From Sphingobacterium olei (GTDB lineage Bacteria > Bacteroidota > Bacteroidia > Sphingobacteriales > Sphingobacteriaceae), in assembly GCF_005048855.1 (NCBI RefSeq), contig NZ_SUME01000003.1, positions 593,862 through 657,861 of the forward strand: 64,000 nucleotides of DNA, written 5' to 3'. The position numbers and the translations under genes are program-made. Every line of letters starts with the position of its first letter. Positions within the stretch are counted from its first letter, which is position 1. This document shows, piece after piece, positions 1 through 8,992 of this stretch. Below the pieces are notes generated by a model that made no database searches, was not told the DNA's origin, and saw only the letters and a list, made by a program, of their open reading frames with translations.

Positions 1-2367
1 TTGGTCAGTCTTCCATACTGGTTTTTCTTCGAGTTTTTAGGACCGCTAATCGAATTTACCGGTTACTTTGTTTTTTTGCTCTTTTTAATCTTCGGAATCA
101 TTAACTGGCCCTTTTTCTTTGCATTATTTGCCCTCGTTATATCATCCGGTATCTTATATTCTATCTATGCAATCCTGGTCGATCTCGTAAGTCATCAGGT
201 ATATAGTAAAAAACAAGACCTTGCCAAGCTAGTCGTTACAGCTATCTTCGAGCCTTTCTATTTTCATCCTACCGTAGTCGGCGCAGGCGTTCGGGGTGTG
301 GTCGACTATTTTCGGAAGCAGCACGGTTGGGGCGAAATGACCCGGCAAGGCTTTCAACAAACTGCTATCGAAGAACCCCTGATGAAACGCGTAGGTAGGC
401 AGCTAGCGTCTGCGTTGAAAAACTACGGCATAATAGCGCTTGTTTTCCTTATACTTTATATGATTTCGGTGGGTGCAGAATGGTGGTGGTATCGCCGTAG
501 TTTTACGCAACTTGCCGAAGCAAATACTGGAGGTCAATTATTTTTGGATAATCTTTACTTCGCATTCCAAGTGCTTTTAGGTGGGGGAGCGGTATACATG
601 GTCTTACAATTTGTTAGCCGGTGGTGGGCAACCGCTTTGGTCACGGTTTCGTTTTCCTTCATAGTCGTAATGCAGTACATCCTTTTTTTGTACTATGCGG
701 AGTCACGTAATCTACTTGGGGCAGATCTTTTTTATTACAATATCGAAGAGATGAAACAGATCTTAGACACCAGCGGTATGCTAAGCTTCACCAATATCGC
801 GTTGCTTACAGTTCTCGTACTGGCATCCTACCTGCCATTTTGGATTTTTAGTAAGCGGTCTCTGTCTACGATTTATGTAAGCTTAGGTGTACTGCTACTC
901 GGTTTTTTTACAAGCTTTATGCCCTTAGATAGTTTTTTGTTTTCATCCACTAAAAGTGATTTATTCGTGGAAAATGCAGGAAGAAGTAAATGGCGATATT
1001 TTTTTACATCTAATCTTACTAACTACATCGGAGAGCATCAGGCTATTTTTGACCGTTGGCGGGATAATAATTCTGATTCTACGGGTCATGACGATCAGTT
1101 TCCCTTTCTTAGAAATGAGGATACAAAAGATATTCTAGGCAGCTTTTTCAAAAAGACAGATACCGTACCCAACTTAGTGTTTGTTATCTTGGAAGGGCTT
1201 GGAAGCGCCTACAGCTCACCGTCGGGTTACATCGGTAATTTTACTCCGTTTATTGACTCCTTAGTTAAGCGCTCTCTCCATTGGGAGAATAATTTGAGTT
1301 CGTCGGGGAGAACATTTGCCGTTTTACCCACACTAACCGGTTCATTGCCCTTCGGAGCACACGGCTTTTTAGAACAAGATAGCCTGCCTGCACATTTCAA
1401 TTTGTTTAATGTCCTGAAAAAAAACGGATTTTCCACCGGGTTTTTCTATGGTGGCGATTCGAACTTTGATTACATGAAGAAGTTTATCGCTTACAGTGAA
1501 GTGGACACAATTGTCGATCAGAATGCATTTTCGCCTCCTTACAAAAAGCTTCCAGAGCAAGGAGGTGAAAGCTGGGGGTACGAAGATCAAGCCGTCTTTA
1601 CTAAATTTCTAGAACTGCAGGGCTTACAACAGAAACCCTATTTTCATGTCTTGCTTACCTTGTCTACACATAATCCATTCTTGATTAATAATGTATCTTA
1701 CTATGACAAACTTTTCGACCAACGACTAGCGAACCTACCCTTATCCGCCGAGAGTAAAAAGTGGGCACTTGAGAATAAAAAGCAGTTGGTATCCGTCTTG
1801 AATGTAGATGACGCATTACGCCAGTTTTTTTACGCATATCAAAAAAGAGCCGACTTCGGTAACACTATATTTTTAATAACAGGAGATCATGCCATGCCAG
1901 AGATTCCGTTGCAAAGTAAAATAGATCGCTATCATGTTCCGCTTATAATTTACTCACCTTTATTGACATCGCCCCACACTTTTATAAATATGGTCAGTCA
2001 TTTCGATGTAGCTCCTACTATTTTAGCATATTACCGAGAGAATTTTAACCTGTATACACCGAATCAGGTCACGTGGATTGGTCGAGGATTAGCAGAAGGG
2101 ATATCTGAGAAAGGCGACGGCATCGCGCTTATGCAAAGTAAAAATCAGTTAACTGATTTTGTATATCGTAATTATCATTTATCCGACGGAAAACTTTATA
2201 AATTGGATAGGCGATTAAATGCTGATCCTATTACAGATGCATCCGCACGCGAGCTGTTATTACACCGTTTTGATACCTTTAAACATAACAACAAATTTTT
2301 CTACGCCAAAAAAGAACTTTTACCCGATAGTCTGTACCGAGTTTACTTTGATGGAGACAAACCCTAG
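1..2367 (+). CDS. Glycosyltransferase-2 C-terminus fused to LTA-synthase-like phosphotransferase (5' partial)
   Basis: The reading frame is open from base 1, so the gene starts left of the window and the 788 residues seen are its 3' part. Residues 1-120 match the C-terminal membrane segment of processive family-2 glycosyltransferases: two strongly hydrophobic helices, then a basic region ending in WGEMTRQGF. Residues about 135-310 contain several more membrane helices. Residues 390-700 are an alkaline-phosphatase-fold domain of the LtaS/OpgB type: NLVFVILEG at 391-399 (metal-binding Glu), a candidate nucleophile Thr438 in SSGRTF, and TGDH at 627-630. Such domains transfer phosphoglycerol or phosphoethanolamine from phospholipid to glycans outside the membrane. 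Inference: one polypeptide both polymerises and decorates an exported polysaccharide. Its stop codon overlaps that of the convergent YaiO-like gene. Confidence 0.85.
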   Translation: MVSLPYWFFFEFLGPLIEFTGYFVFLLFLIFGIINWPFFFALFALVISSGILYSIYAILVDLVSHQVYSKKQDLAKLVVTAIFEPFYFHPTVVGAGVRGVVDYFRKQHGWGEMTRQGFQQTAIEEPLMKRVGRQLASALKNYGIIALVFLILYMISVGAEWWWYRRSFTQLAEANTGGQLFLDNLYFAFQVLLGGGAVYMVLQFVSRWWATALVTVSFSFIVVMQYILFLYYAESRNLLGADLFYYNIEEMKQILDTSGMLSFTNIALLTVLVLASYLPFWIFSKRSLSTIYVSLGVLLLGFFTSFMPLDSFLFSSTKSDLFVENAGRSKWRYFFTSNLTNYIGEHQAIFDRWRDNNSDSTGHDDQFPFLRNEDTKDILGSFFKKTDTVPNLVFVILEGLGSAYSSPSGYIGNFTPFIDSLVKRSLHWENNLSSSGRTFAVLPTLTGSLPFGAHGFLEQDSLPAHFNLFNVLKKNGFSTGFFYGGDSNFDYMKKFIAYSEVDTIVDQNAFSPPYKKLPEQGGESWGYEDQAVFTKFLELQGLQQKPYFHVLLTLSTHNPFLINNVSYYDKLFDQRLANLPLSAESKKWALENKKQLVSVLNVDDALRQFFYAYQKRADFGNTIFLITGDHAMPEIPLQSKIDRYHVPLIIYSPLLTSPHTFINMVSHFDVAPTILAYYRENFNLYTPNQVTWIGRGLAEGISEKGDGIALMQSKNQLTDFVYRNYHLSDGKLYKLDRRLNADPITDASARELLLHRFDTFKHNNKFFYAKKELLPDSLYRVYFDGDKP

Positions 2368-3617
2368 AATGTTTTAATGTAGCCCAAGGTAATATCTATC
2401 TGGTTTCCCTTTTCGGAGGGTTTATATTCTTGATTATAATAAGTCGAAGATACCGAGAAAAGGTTGGTACGATTTACAGAGAAATTATACTCCGCGCCCA
2501 CCTTAAATGTTTTTAATCTATAGGGCGCGTTGTCGAGTAAGTTATTGCGATTCTCCTCCGGGCTTAAGCCCGTGCCAACAAGAAATCCCAGGTAATCATT
2601 TGCGCCTTTGGTATAGTAGCGAACGGTGCCTGCGTAGGACTGGGAAATGTTTTCCTGGCCAGGTGTAAGATAGGTGCGGAAATTGAACCAGTAGTTTTGA
2701 TAGTATTTGCCCACCGAAGCCGTATACATCCAAATGTGGTCATTGAAATACAACTGGCGATAACCAACTTCCCCTTCAAAACTTTGCGGGAGATTTGCAT
2801 ACAGTGATACGCCAGTTCGGTAATTTGGGAATATTCCGACATTATCCGAGTAGCCTGCTCCGACATAGAGATAAAACATTTTCGAAAGTCGAGGGTAAGC
2901 TTCTAACTCGAGCTGCAAACCATTATCTGCAAATTTATTGGCATAGTTTGTCCTAAAAATCACAGATCCGATCGGTGTAGCTCTTCTATAGCTCAGGCCT
3001 ATTATATGCCAGTCATCTTCGAATTGCCTGTCAAAATGGGTAAAGGTATATGCTACACCCACTGCATTTTTAGCTGTGTATTCTTGTATGTTTTTAATCA
3101 GTGCACGAGCTTCTGTGTGCTTGGGGTTCAATTCCAACAAGCGGTTTACCGAGCTTTCTGCCGCTTCGTAGTTGTTGTTACTATAGTTTATTTTAGTTTT
3201 TAGCAACAAAAGATCTTGAGAATTAGCATGTAATGCAATTCCCTTGTCGACAATAACATTAGCTTTGGTCGCCTGCTCGTTCCAGTATTCGAGCGACGCA
3301 TAAGCCAGGAAGAAATCCTCATCCTGCACACGTCTATTTTCTAAATCTGTAAATACCGTTCGGGCAGAATCGACGTAATCGGACCAAGTATATAGGCGTC
3401 CAAGAAAAATACTGATATCTGTATATTCTGGGGCTTGTTTTAGCGCTTGTTTACTTAGTTTTATAGCTTCTAGATAATTTTTCTGATCAAATGCCTGTTG
3501 ACGTGCCCTCAAAAAAAGCTCGTCAGCAGTCAGCTCGTTTTCTTGACCTATAGAGGTACAGGGAAGTATGCATGTACAGAGAAAAATAAAAAACAAAATC
3601 TTCATTATAGGTGTCAT
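2364..3617 (-). CDS. YaiO-family outer-membrane beta-barrel protein with N-terminal TPRs
   Basis: The 417-residue protein starts with a signal peptide (hydrophobic run at residues 6-22, cleavage near SIG/QEN). TPR-like helices follow at about 30-170. From about 190 to the end it has alternating aromatic beta strands and a terminal Phe, typical of an outer-membrane barrel of the YaiO family. YaiO-type proteins are found with family-2 glycosyltransferases of exopolysaccharide loci. That fits the convergent GT2 fusion gene next door, whose TAG shares bases 2364-2367 with this gene's TAG (CTAG arrangement). A second Met at residue 5 may be the true start; no ribosome-binding site decides. The likely role is polymer export or secretion through the outer membrane (inference). 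Confidence 0.85.
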   Translation of the reverse strand: MTPIMKILFFIFLCTCILPCTSIGQENELTADELFLRARQQAFDQKNYLEAIKLSKQALKQAPEYTDISIFLGRLYTWSDYVDSARTVFTDLENRRVQDEDFFLAYASLEYWNEQATKANVIVDKGIALHANSQDLLLLKTKINYSNNNYEAAESSVNRLLELNPKHTEARALIKNIQEYTAKNAVGVAYTFTHFDRQFEDDWHIIGLSYRRATPIGSVIFRTNYANKFADNGLQLELEAYPRLSKMFYLYVGAGYSDNVGIFPNYRTGVSLYANLPQSFEGEVGYRQLYFNDHIWMYTASVGKYYQNYWFNFRTYLTPGQENISQSYAGTVRYYTKGANDYLGFLVGTGLSPEENRNNLLDNAPYRLKTFKVGAEYNFSVNRTNLFSVSSTYYNQEYKPSEKGNQIDITLGYIKTF

Positions 3618-3800
3618 TTGCGATCGTCTTACAATATTAATTAAACTTAAATAAATTTGATTTTATATCCAAACGGTTCCGTCCGTACATATACCTAATC
3701 TAATCTTTACACCTGTTCTATTCTCCGGCTATCCCTGTAGGTCAGATTTCCTCTGAACAAATAACTGACCGTGGAACCGATATATGGATGAGGTAACTAT

Positions 3801-4100
3801 TTACGTTTTTTTTAACCATACATCTGCGTAATCTTCGGGGTGGCGTTTGAATTGTGCAAGAACATAAGGGCAAAGCGGTATGATTCTCAAATTGTTTTCT
3901 TTCGCATAATTGACTAATTGATGAAGCAATAATTTAGCAAAGCCTCTTCCTTCGTGTTCGGGGTTAACTTCGGTATGATAAACCCGAAGCTTTCCATCAG
4001 CAACTGAAATATCCATTTTTCCTGCTTTTTTATCATCTGAAAACAGTTGGACTTCACCATAGATACTATCGTCTTTAAAAACTACTTTAGTGTTTTCCAT
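3801..4100 (-). CDS. YjdJ-type GNAT-fold N-acetyltransferase
   Basis: This is a short, 99-residue GNAT protein of the YjdJ type. The acetyl-CoA loop is visible as EGRGFAKLLL (about residues 51-60), preceded by the HTEVNPEH strand. The C-terminus has the family's CPYV-like element (IIPLCPYVLAQF), which usually closes these mini-acetyltransferases. It overlaps the upstream ferredoxin-like gene by 14 bases, so the two are translationally coupled. The same pairing (yjdI-yjdJ) occurs in Escherichia coli, where the function is unknown. The substrate cannot be deduced. Confidence 0.88.
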   Translation of the reverse strand: MENTKVVFKDDSIYGEVQLFSDDKKAGKMDISVADGKLRVYHTEVNPEHEGRGFAKLLLHQLVNYAKENNLRIIPLCPYVLAQFKRHPEDYADVWLKKT

Positions 4101-4329
4101 TATCCAAATCGTCTAGGTAAGTATTTCTTTTAATACTCAATGCTCCGGATGGACATTTTGCAACCTGATCAATGAGTTCCTGTGCAGTGGCATTCTCGGC
4201 TTTTATCCAAGGGCGTTCTTTTGGATTATATACTTTTGATAAAGTATTTACACAAACTGCCGCGTGAATGCATAATTTTGGTTTCCAAAGAATGGTAATT
4301 TCTTTGTTGGGATATTCATGTGTTTCCAT
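4087..4329 (-). CDS. YjdI-type divergent mono-cluster ferredoxin
   Basis: This 80-residue protein matches the Fer4_19 (divergent 4Fe-4S mono-cluster) family. Cys residues lie in KLCIHAAVCVN (C20 and C26) and in VAKCPSGAL near residue 58, the familiar distal CPxGA motif. Family members are small cytosolic iron-sulfur proteins, often encoded beside a GNAT gene, as here. Translation probably starts at the ATG at 4329. The AT-rich region upstream holds the promoter, but no clear -7 element is visible. Confidence 0.88.
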   Translation of the reverse strand: METHEYPNKEITILWKPKLCIHAAVCVNTLSKVYNPKERPWIKAENATAQELIDQVAKCPSGALSIKRNTYLDDLDNGKH

Positions 4330-4637
4330 AATCGTTCTTTTCTTAAGTTAATTCGCATTCATTAAAAATGGTGATTTTAATTTATATTTTTCCTTCTCTA
4401 GTAGATATTGTTTTTTCTTTATCTTTTTCTCACTAAAATGGCTTTAATTCCTTTTCGGACATCAAAGATGAAGTTGTATCTATTAACATAATTGAATAGT
4501 GGATGCATGTAAGTAAATTGTAATATTCAAAGTTAGCTTTTTTTTTGCTTTATCTTTTCCTTCTGATGATATAGCTCATTTTATAGATGAAAAACAATCT
4601 CCTTCATTCGCACGTTTTATAAAAAAATCAAATTCAG
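4330..4637. other. 308-base intergenic region
   Basis: An AT-rich spacer between divergently transcribed genes. The only notable content is a stretch (about 4517-4678, + strand) that stays open without an ATG and runs into the next gene in another frame. It could be a lost 5' end of that gene. No RNA gene or clear terminator is seen. Confidence 0.4.
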
Positions 4638-5117
4638 ATGCTGTACAAGGAAGTCAATTTTCATGTAGACCAACGTAATTTAGATACCACCTCATTTAGT
4701 TACAATTGCCACGGTGAAAAGAAAGGCAAGCTAACCTATTATTCAAAAAATGGCCATGTAATAATGATTACTCATAAGTACAATGAGTACGATCATTACG
4801 AGGCGACTGATCATTATTATGTACAAAATGACTCCCTGTATTTCGTTTTTCAAAAAGGGGTCGCATGGAGCTTCGAATCAGGTACACCGAATGCAACTAA
4901 AGATAATGTAACAGAAGAACGGGTTTATCTAGCCGATTTAAAACCAATACAATGTTTAGAAAAAAAATATGTGATCCGATCACATGCAAATGACAATCCC
5001 GATAGCGAAACATTGAATAACCAAGAAATAGATTGTTCTTCCTCGCACAATATATATGAATCCTACCAGGTGTTGGCAAAATATTATCAGTCACCGACAT
5101 CAGGGTGTTTGGAATAG
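4638..5117 (+). CDS. Hypothetical protein, possibly missing its signal peptide
   Basis: 159 residues with no membrane segment or signal peptide. The sequence is polar and rich in Tyr, Asn and Asp, with strand-like text such as DSLYFVFQKGVAW and VYLADLKPIQCLEKKYVIRS. This looks like a Bacteroidota periplasmic protein lacking its usual exported N-terminus. The frame is closed by TAA just upstream of the ATG, whereas another frame is open upstream (to about 4517). A frameshift near the start is therefore possible. I do not recognise a family. Confidence 0.55.
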   Translation: MLYKEVNFHVDQRNLDTTSFSYNCHGEKKGKLTYYSKNGHVIMITHKYNEYDHYEATDHYYVQNDSLYFVFQKGVAWSFESGTPNATKDNVTEERVYLADLKPIQCLEKKYVIRSHANDNPDSETLNNQEIDCSSSHNIYESYQVLAKYYQSPTSGCLE

Positions 5118-5374
5118 AGAAAAAATATCAACGGTCTCTTCTGCTACGAATAACTGGGAGATGATACATCAATAAAAATGCTCTTCTTCAGGACGATCTT
5201 CTTAAAATAAATATAACTTGCTATAATATAGAATTTACTATTTTTACAAGAGGCCATTAAGTAATCTCGCTGTAGTAATGATTGGCGACGCGCGGTTGCG
5301 GTAACAAGAAATTCGTGACAAGCCGACTAAGCCAAACCATTAGCAGTCAATTGGACTAATAACAATCATTGATA

Positions 5375-5860
5375 ATGACGACCGATATTGTAGAAATAAA
5401 CAACTTTATAGTTTTAATTGAGCAATCTAATGCCCAGAAGGATATTGTACAGCGATGTGCAATAGATGGAGATGCTGTAGGTTTTGCTTTCCTCGGCACT
5501 GACAAGAATGAACGTCTGACCAATGAAGATAAAAGCAAGCTCTTTTTGGCGAAAGAGATTATGGAGCAGCACATATGTAGCCCACCGTCATTAAGTGAAT
5601 TATCAAAACTCATAGGTCTGAACAACAATAAATTAAAGAAAAACTTCAAAGAACTTTTTGGCGTTCCAGTTTTTAAATTTTTGCAGGAAGAACGTTTAAA
5701 TAAAGCATACGAAATGTTAAGTACGAGTAGCGAAGGCGTTCAAGATGTGGCATGGCATGTGGGGTACGATAGCTTGAGCTCATTTTCAAATGCATTTCAA
5801 AGCAAATTTGGTGTTAGACCCAATGAAATCAAACAGCAATTCCTTTCAAACAAATCTTAA
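5375..5860 (+). CDS. AraC-family regulator, C-terminal DNA-binding half only
   Basis: About 161 residues. The last ~100 form a complete AraC/XylS double helix-turn-helix: the first HTH at SLSELSKLIGLNNNKLKKNF, the linker with FKFLQEERLNKAYEML, and the second HTH at VQDVAWHVGYDSLSSFSNAF ending in FGVRPNEIK. PchR-like relatives are about 300 residues, so the ligand-binding N-terminus is mostly missing. A stop codon lies a few codons upstream of the start. It probably represents a truncated gene. The following fragment (5935-6144) is also truncated, which suggests a decayed locus. ATG 5375 is preferred to the TTG two codons earlier. Confidence 0.7.
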   Translation: MTTDIVEINNFIVLIEQSNAQKDIVQRCAIDGDAVGFAFLGTDKNERLTNEDKSKLFLAKEIMEQHICSPPSLSELSKLIGLNNNKLKKNFKELFGVPVFKFLQEERLNKAYEMLSTSSEGVQDVAWHVGYDSLSSFSNAFQSKFGVRPNEIKQQFLSNKS

Positions 5861-5876
5861 TTCCTTTCAAACAAAT
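5838..5876 (+). repeat. Tandem duplication of an 18-base unit, period 21
   Basis: AATTCCTTTCAAACAAAT occurs at 5838-5855 and again at 5859-5876. It covers the last codons and stop of the AraC-like gene. This looks like replication slippage at the 3' end. Confidence 0.85.
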
Positions 5877-5934
5877 TTAAAATAAACAGCCATCGCACCT
5901 TTGTATCATTATTAATTCATAAAAAGAATTTATC

Positions 5935-6144
5935 ATGAAACAAAGTCAAATTTTAGTCCTTGGCGGAAAAGGAAAAACAGGAAGTAGAGTTGCGGAAAGA
6001 TTACGCAACTTAGGATATGCCAATATCCGAATTGGTTCACGGAGTGCAATGCCGGCTTTTGATTGGGAAAATCAAGACAGTTGGTCTGAGGTGGTAAAAG
6101 ACGTAGAAACTATCTGTATTGGAAACTCAAAATCGAGAAATTAA
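5935..6144 (+). pseudogene. NmrA/NAD(P)-binding protein, N-terminal fragment
   Basis: 69 residues starting with the Rossmann dinucleotide motif LVLGGKGKTGSRVAERL, followed by the second strand with IRIGSR and the FDWENQDSW element typical of NmrA-like NAD(P)H-binding proteins (normally about 280 residues). After VETICIG the sequence departs from the family and stops, so roughly three quarters of the gene is missing. Such genes often sit beside an AraC- or HxlR-type regulator, as here. Confidence 0.75.
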
Positions 6145-6185
6145 ACGTTAAACCCTAAAAGTGTATTTATAAGTTTCGTAGCATT

Positions 6186-6230
6186 AAAAGCACCACAGGT
6201 TCCATCCTTATGCTGGAATCTGTGCTTTTT
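6186..6230 (-). terminator. Probable terminator at the end of the aldo/keto reductase gene
   Basis: AAAAGCACCACAGGTTCCA (6186-6204) pairs, with two mismatches, with TGGAATCTGTGCTTTTT (6214-6230). On the minus strand the stem ends in a T run. The reductase stop codon (6208-6210) lies in the loop. The hairpin could work in both directions. Confidence 0.55.
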
Positions 6231-7197
6231 CGTAAATAAGGCCTTCTGATTTTAGCTCGTTCCAGAAATCAGCATGTGTTTCAGATTTCCACGCTTTTAC
6301 ATTACTTTGTACCTGATCGGTTGAACTTGCACCTGGAATAATTGCTACAAATTCGTCAGCAGCCAACACAAAATGCATCGCTGCGGTAATTATATCTATA
6401 TCATACTTTTTAGCGATTTGTGCAATCTTATCCCGTTTTTCGGTCATTCCTTTTGGGATTACATCCTTGTAATTGTAGCGGTCTCTACCCGTTATAAATC
6501 CAGAATTATAGCCCGCTCCGGAAACCAGTTTCACGCCCGCTTTTTTAACAGCAGGGAGCAAACGATCCACCGCATCTTCATGTTCTAAAATCGAATATTG
6601 TGTAGCCGATAGGCAGATATCCGGATCGGCAGCTTCTATACAATCCAGGATAGGTTCAATCTTATTCACACCCATCCCCCAAGCTTTGATCACGCCTTCA
6701 TCACGTAGTTTTGATAATACTTTGAAGGCGCCTTCTTTCGCCTGTTTCATATAGTAATCATAGCGATCGCCCACCTGATCTTCAGATAAATCATGGATAT
6801 AAACAATGTCAATATAGTCAAGGCCCGTCCGCTCTAAGCTGTCTTCAATAGATTTTTTTACCGCATCTGCTGTGTACATATGTTTGAAGTCGAAATCCAA
6901 GGGGTTTTTCCACATCGTTGGCGGCACTTCCGATTTGTGAACCGGTGTAAATAAACGGCCGATCTTGGTAGAAAAGACAAAATCTTTACGGTTTTTGTCA
7001 TTCAGAAATTCGCCAAATCTTCTTTCACTTTTTGTAAGTCCGTACCATGGCGAAGTATCGTAATGTCGGATATCCAAATCCCAGGCTTCCTGCAAAATTT
7101 TCTGTGACTGTTCGTCGGTAATATTTTCGAAAGCCGTACCGATCGCCACCCCTCCAAGACCTAATTGGTGTTCTTTTTTTAAAATACTATGGCTCAT
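6208..7197 (-). CDS. Aldo/keto reductase (D-threo-aldose 1-dehydrogenase-like)
   Basis: A 329-residue NAD(P)H-dependent TIM-barrel oxidoreductase. The catalytic tetrad is visible: D47 and Y52 in HYDTSPWYG, K78 in FSTKIGR and H135 in IDIVYIHDL. The cofactor phosphate-binding end is VAIIPGASSTDQVQSN near residues 288-303. It belongs to the branch annotated as D-threo-aldose dehydrogenase or pyridoxal 4-dehydrogenase. A deleted paralogue with nearly the same C-terminus lies at 46934-47126. The gene is monocistronic, with a candidate terminator at its 3' end. Confidence 0.93.
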   Translation of the reverse strand: MSHSILKKEHQLGLGGVAIGTAFENITDEQSQKILQEAWDLDIRHYDTSPWYGLTKSERRFGEFLNDKNRKDFVFSTKIGRLFTPVHKSEVPPTMWKNPLDFDFKHMYTADAVKKSIEDSLERTGLDYIDIVYIHDLSEDQVGDRYDYYMKQAKEGAFKVLSKLRDEGVIKAWGMGVNKIEPILDCIEAADPDICLSATQYSILEHEDAVDRLLPAVKKAGVKLVSGAGYNSGFITGRDRYNYKDVIPKGMTEKRDKIAQIAKKYDIDIITAAMHFVLAADEFVAIIPGASSTDQVQSNVKAWKSETHADFWNELKSEGLIYEKAQIPA

Positions 7198-7716
7198 TAT
7201 TTATATTTTTAATTTACTAATGATTTTGAGTCTTGTTAGCATAACAATAAATAACTAGAACTGTTTAAAATCCGATGAAAATGCTTACATGTGCTTCGCG
7301 GTATTAATGATTTTATAATCATTTTACGTATTGCATAACTATATTTTCACAACTTTGATTTAATTAAAATTCATGTACCAATAAGGAAAATAATAATTTT
7401 TCACCAAATGAAACCGTTTTTCACGAGCGTTCCACTCCGGAAAAAGGGTATCTGGCAGGATATGCAGCTCTATCTCCATCATTTATTCGTCAGTCAAGCT
7501 TCATCTGCGTGCGGTAACATCATGAGTTCCTTCATCAATCTGATTGGCCGATAATTTCGTAAAAACCTAATTCGCCAACTATTGAAATTTGTTATTGTTA
7601 GTTCAGATTTTTCCCAATATCAGGGAAAACCCTTAGCGTAAATTTCAATAATTCCCCCGATAAAGACTGCTCATTTTCTAAGCAATTTTGTTCATAATCT
7701 TATAATACTAAAAAAT
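7198..7716. other. 519-base intergenic region
   Basis: Mostly non-coding AT-rich sequence between divergent genes. It carries the promoters of both the reductase gene and the downstream envelope operon. It contains one recognisable gene remnant (SUFU fragment, 7494-7559). The remainder shows no gene or RNA that I can support. Confidence 0.5.
7494..7559 (-). pseudogene. Remnant of a second suppressor-of-fused (SUFU) gene
   Basis: Read on the minus strand this encodes RNYRPIRLMKELMMLPHA, which matches residues in the middle of the intact SUFU protein at 55947-56588 (RNYWPIRLMKELMMLPHA). The DNA is also close to 56240-56300. It ends in TGA three codons later. Only about 20 codons survive. Confidence 0.75.
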
Positions 7717-8991
7717 ATGAAAACAAGATTGATATTTATAGCATTTACATTGGCAATCGTATCGTCTGTAAATGCACAGGTCATCAACCCTAAAGAAACC
7801 GCAAAACGTAAAGTTGAGGACAGGACTAACAGAAAAGCTGACGATACTATTGATAAGGGGCTTGATAAGCTAGAAGAAGGCATTGGCAATATTTTCAAAA
7901 AGAAAGATAAAAAGCAAAAAGACGAAAAGTCAAACACATCTACTAATTCCGCTAACTCGGGAAATGTTAGTGATAGTGAAAGCAGCAGTTCTGCCAGATC
8001 CAATTCCAAATTCGATTTCGAAGCGGGAGATAAGGTTTTGTATTTTGACAATTTTGAACGCCTGAATATCGGTGATTTTCCTGCCGAATTTAACACCACC
8101 GCTAGTGGCGAAATAGTGACTGTAAACGGAAAATCAGGGAAATGGCTTTCTATGACCAAAAACGGAGCTTTTATTCCCGAAAGCATTCAGGCGTTACCTG
8201 AAAATTTCACGTTGGAATTTGAAATAGGCATTACTGGTAATATCAGTAACAACTATTCTGGATTGGGCGTCAATTTCACTACCAACAATGATGATCTGTT
8301 CAAAGATGTCGTGTTTTTCGAAGGCTCACTTTTATACTTACATCCCGGCGATGATCTGCTTTCCGTACAAATACTTCCTAAAAATGGAACTGAAATTAAT
8401 AATCAAATCCCAATGCCACAATGGTCTAAAGAAAGAAAGCCTTTTGCTAAAGTCTCTATTTGGCGACAAAGTGGTCGTTTACGAATGTACGTAAATGAAG
8501 ATAAATTAATTGATATGCCTCGTTTTTTCTTAGAAAGCCAGCCATATAAAATGGCGTTTTTTAGAAGATTTTTAGAAGATTGTGAAGTCTATATTACAAA
8601 TATCCGTTTTGCAATTGCTGGAGAAGACACAAGAAGCAAGCTGATTACCGACGGTAAATTTGTAACCAACGGAATTTTGTTTGATGTAAATAGCGATAAC
8701 ATCAAAACCGAAAGCGGTGCAGTGCTAAAAGAAATTGCAAGCACACTTCAAGAAAACCCCACAGTACGAGTAAAAATAATTGGACATACCGATAGTGATG
8801 GTGATGCAAGCACCAATCTTACCTTATCACAAAAAAGAGCATTGGCGGTAAAAAATGCTTTAATAAACTTTTATGGAATTAACGCTTCCCGAATGGAAAC
8901 AGACGGGAAGGGAGAAAGCCAGCCTGTCCAATCCAATAATACAACTTCAGGAAAAGCTCAAAATCGTAGGGTAGAGTTTATTAAACTGTAA
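7717..8991 (+). CDS. OmpA-family peptidoglycan-associated envelope protein
   Basis: 424 residues. A signal peptide (cleavage near VNAQ, residue 20) is followed by a charged, low-complexity spacer rich in Lys, Ser and Asn (25-105). A beta-rich middle region (110-305) has the look of a concanavalin/LamG-type fold (NFERLNIGDFP, EFEIGITGNISNNYSGLGVNF). The OmpA C-terminal domain spans about 315-424 with ILFDVNSDNI, IIGHTDSDGD and LSQKRALAVKNAL, plus the final NRRVEF. It is the first gene of an operon of small-gap genes running to 18493. The next gene begins at once after its stop. It is likely to be in the outer membrane or periplasm, tethered to peptidoglycan. Confidence 0.9.
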   Translation: MKTRLIFIAFTLAIVSSVNAQVINPKETAKRKVEDRTNRKADDTIDKGLDKLEEGIGNIFKKKDKKQKDEKSNTSTNSANSGNVSDSESSSSARSNSKFDFEAGDKVLYFDNFERLNIGDFPAEFNTTASGEIVTVNGKSGKWLSMTKNGAFIPESIQALPENFTLEFEIGITGNISNNYSGLGVNFTTNNDDLFKDVVFFEGSLLYLHPGDDLLSVQILPKNGTEINNQIPMPQWSKERKPFAKVSIWRQSGRLRMYVNEDKLIDMPRFFLESQPYKMAFFRRFLEDCEVYITNIRFAIAGEDTRSKLITDGKFVTNGILFDVNSDNIKTESGAVLKEIASTLQENPTVRVKIIGHTDSDGDASTNLTLSQKRALAVKNALINFYGINASRMETDGKGESQPVQSNNTTSGKAQNRRVEFIKL

Positions 8992-8992
8992 A

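Noticed and set aside
4638..5117. Minus-strand frame opposite the hypothetical gene
   Set aside because: It has no signal, domain or neighbour support and is a shadow of the plus-strand gene.
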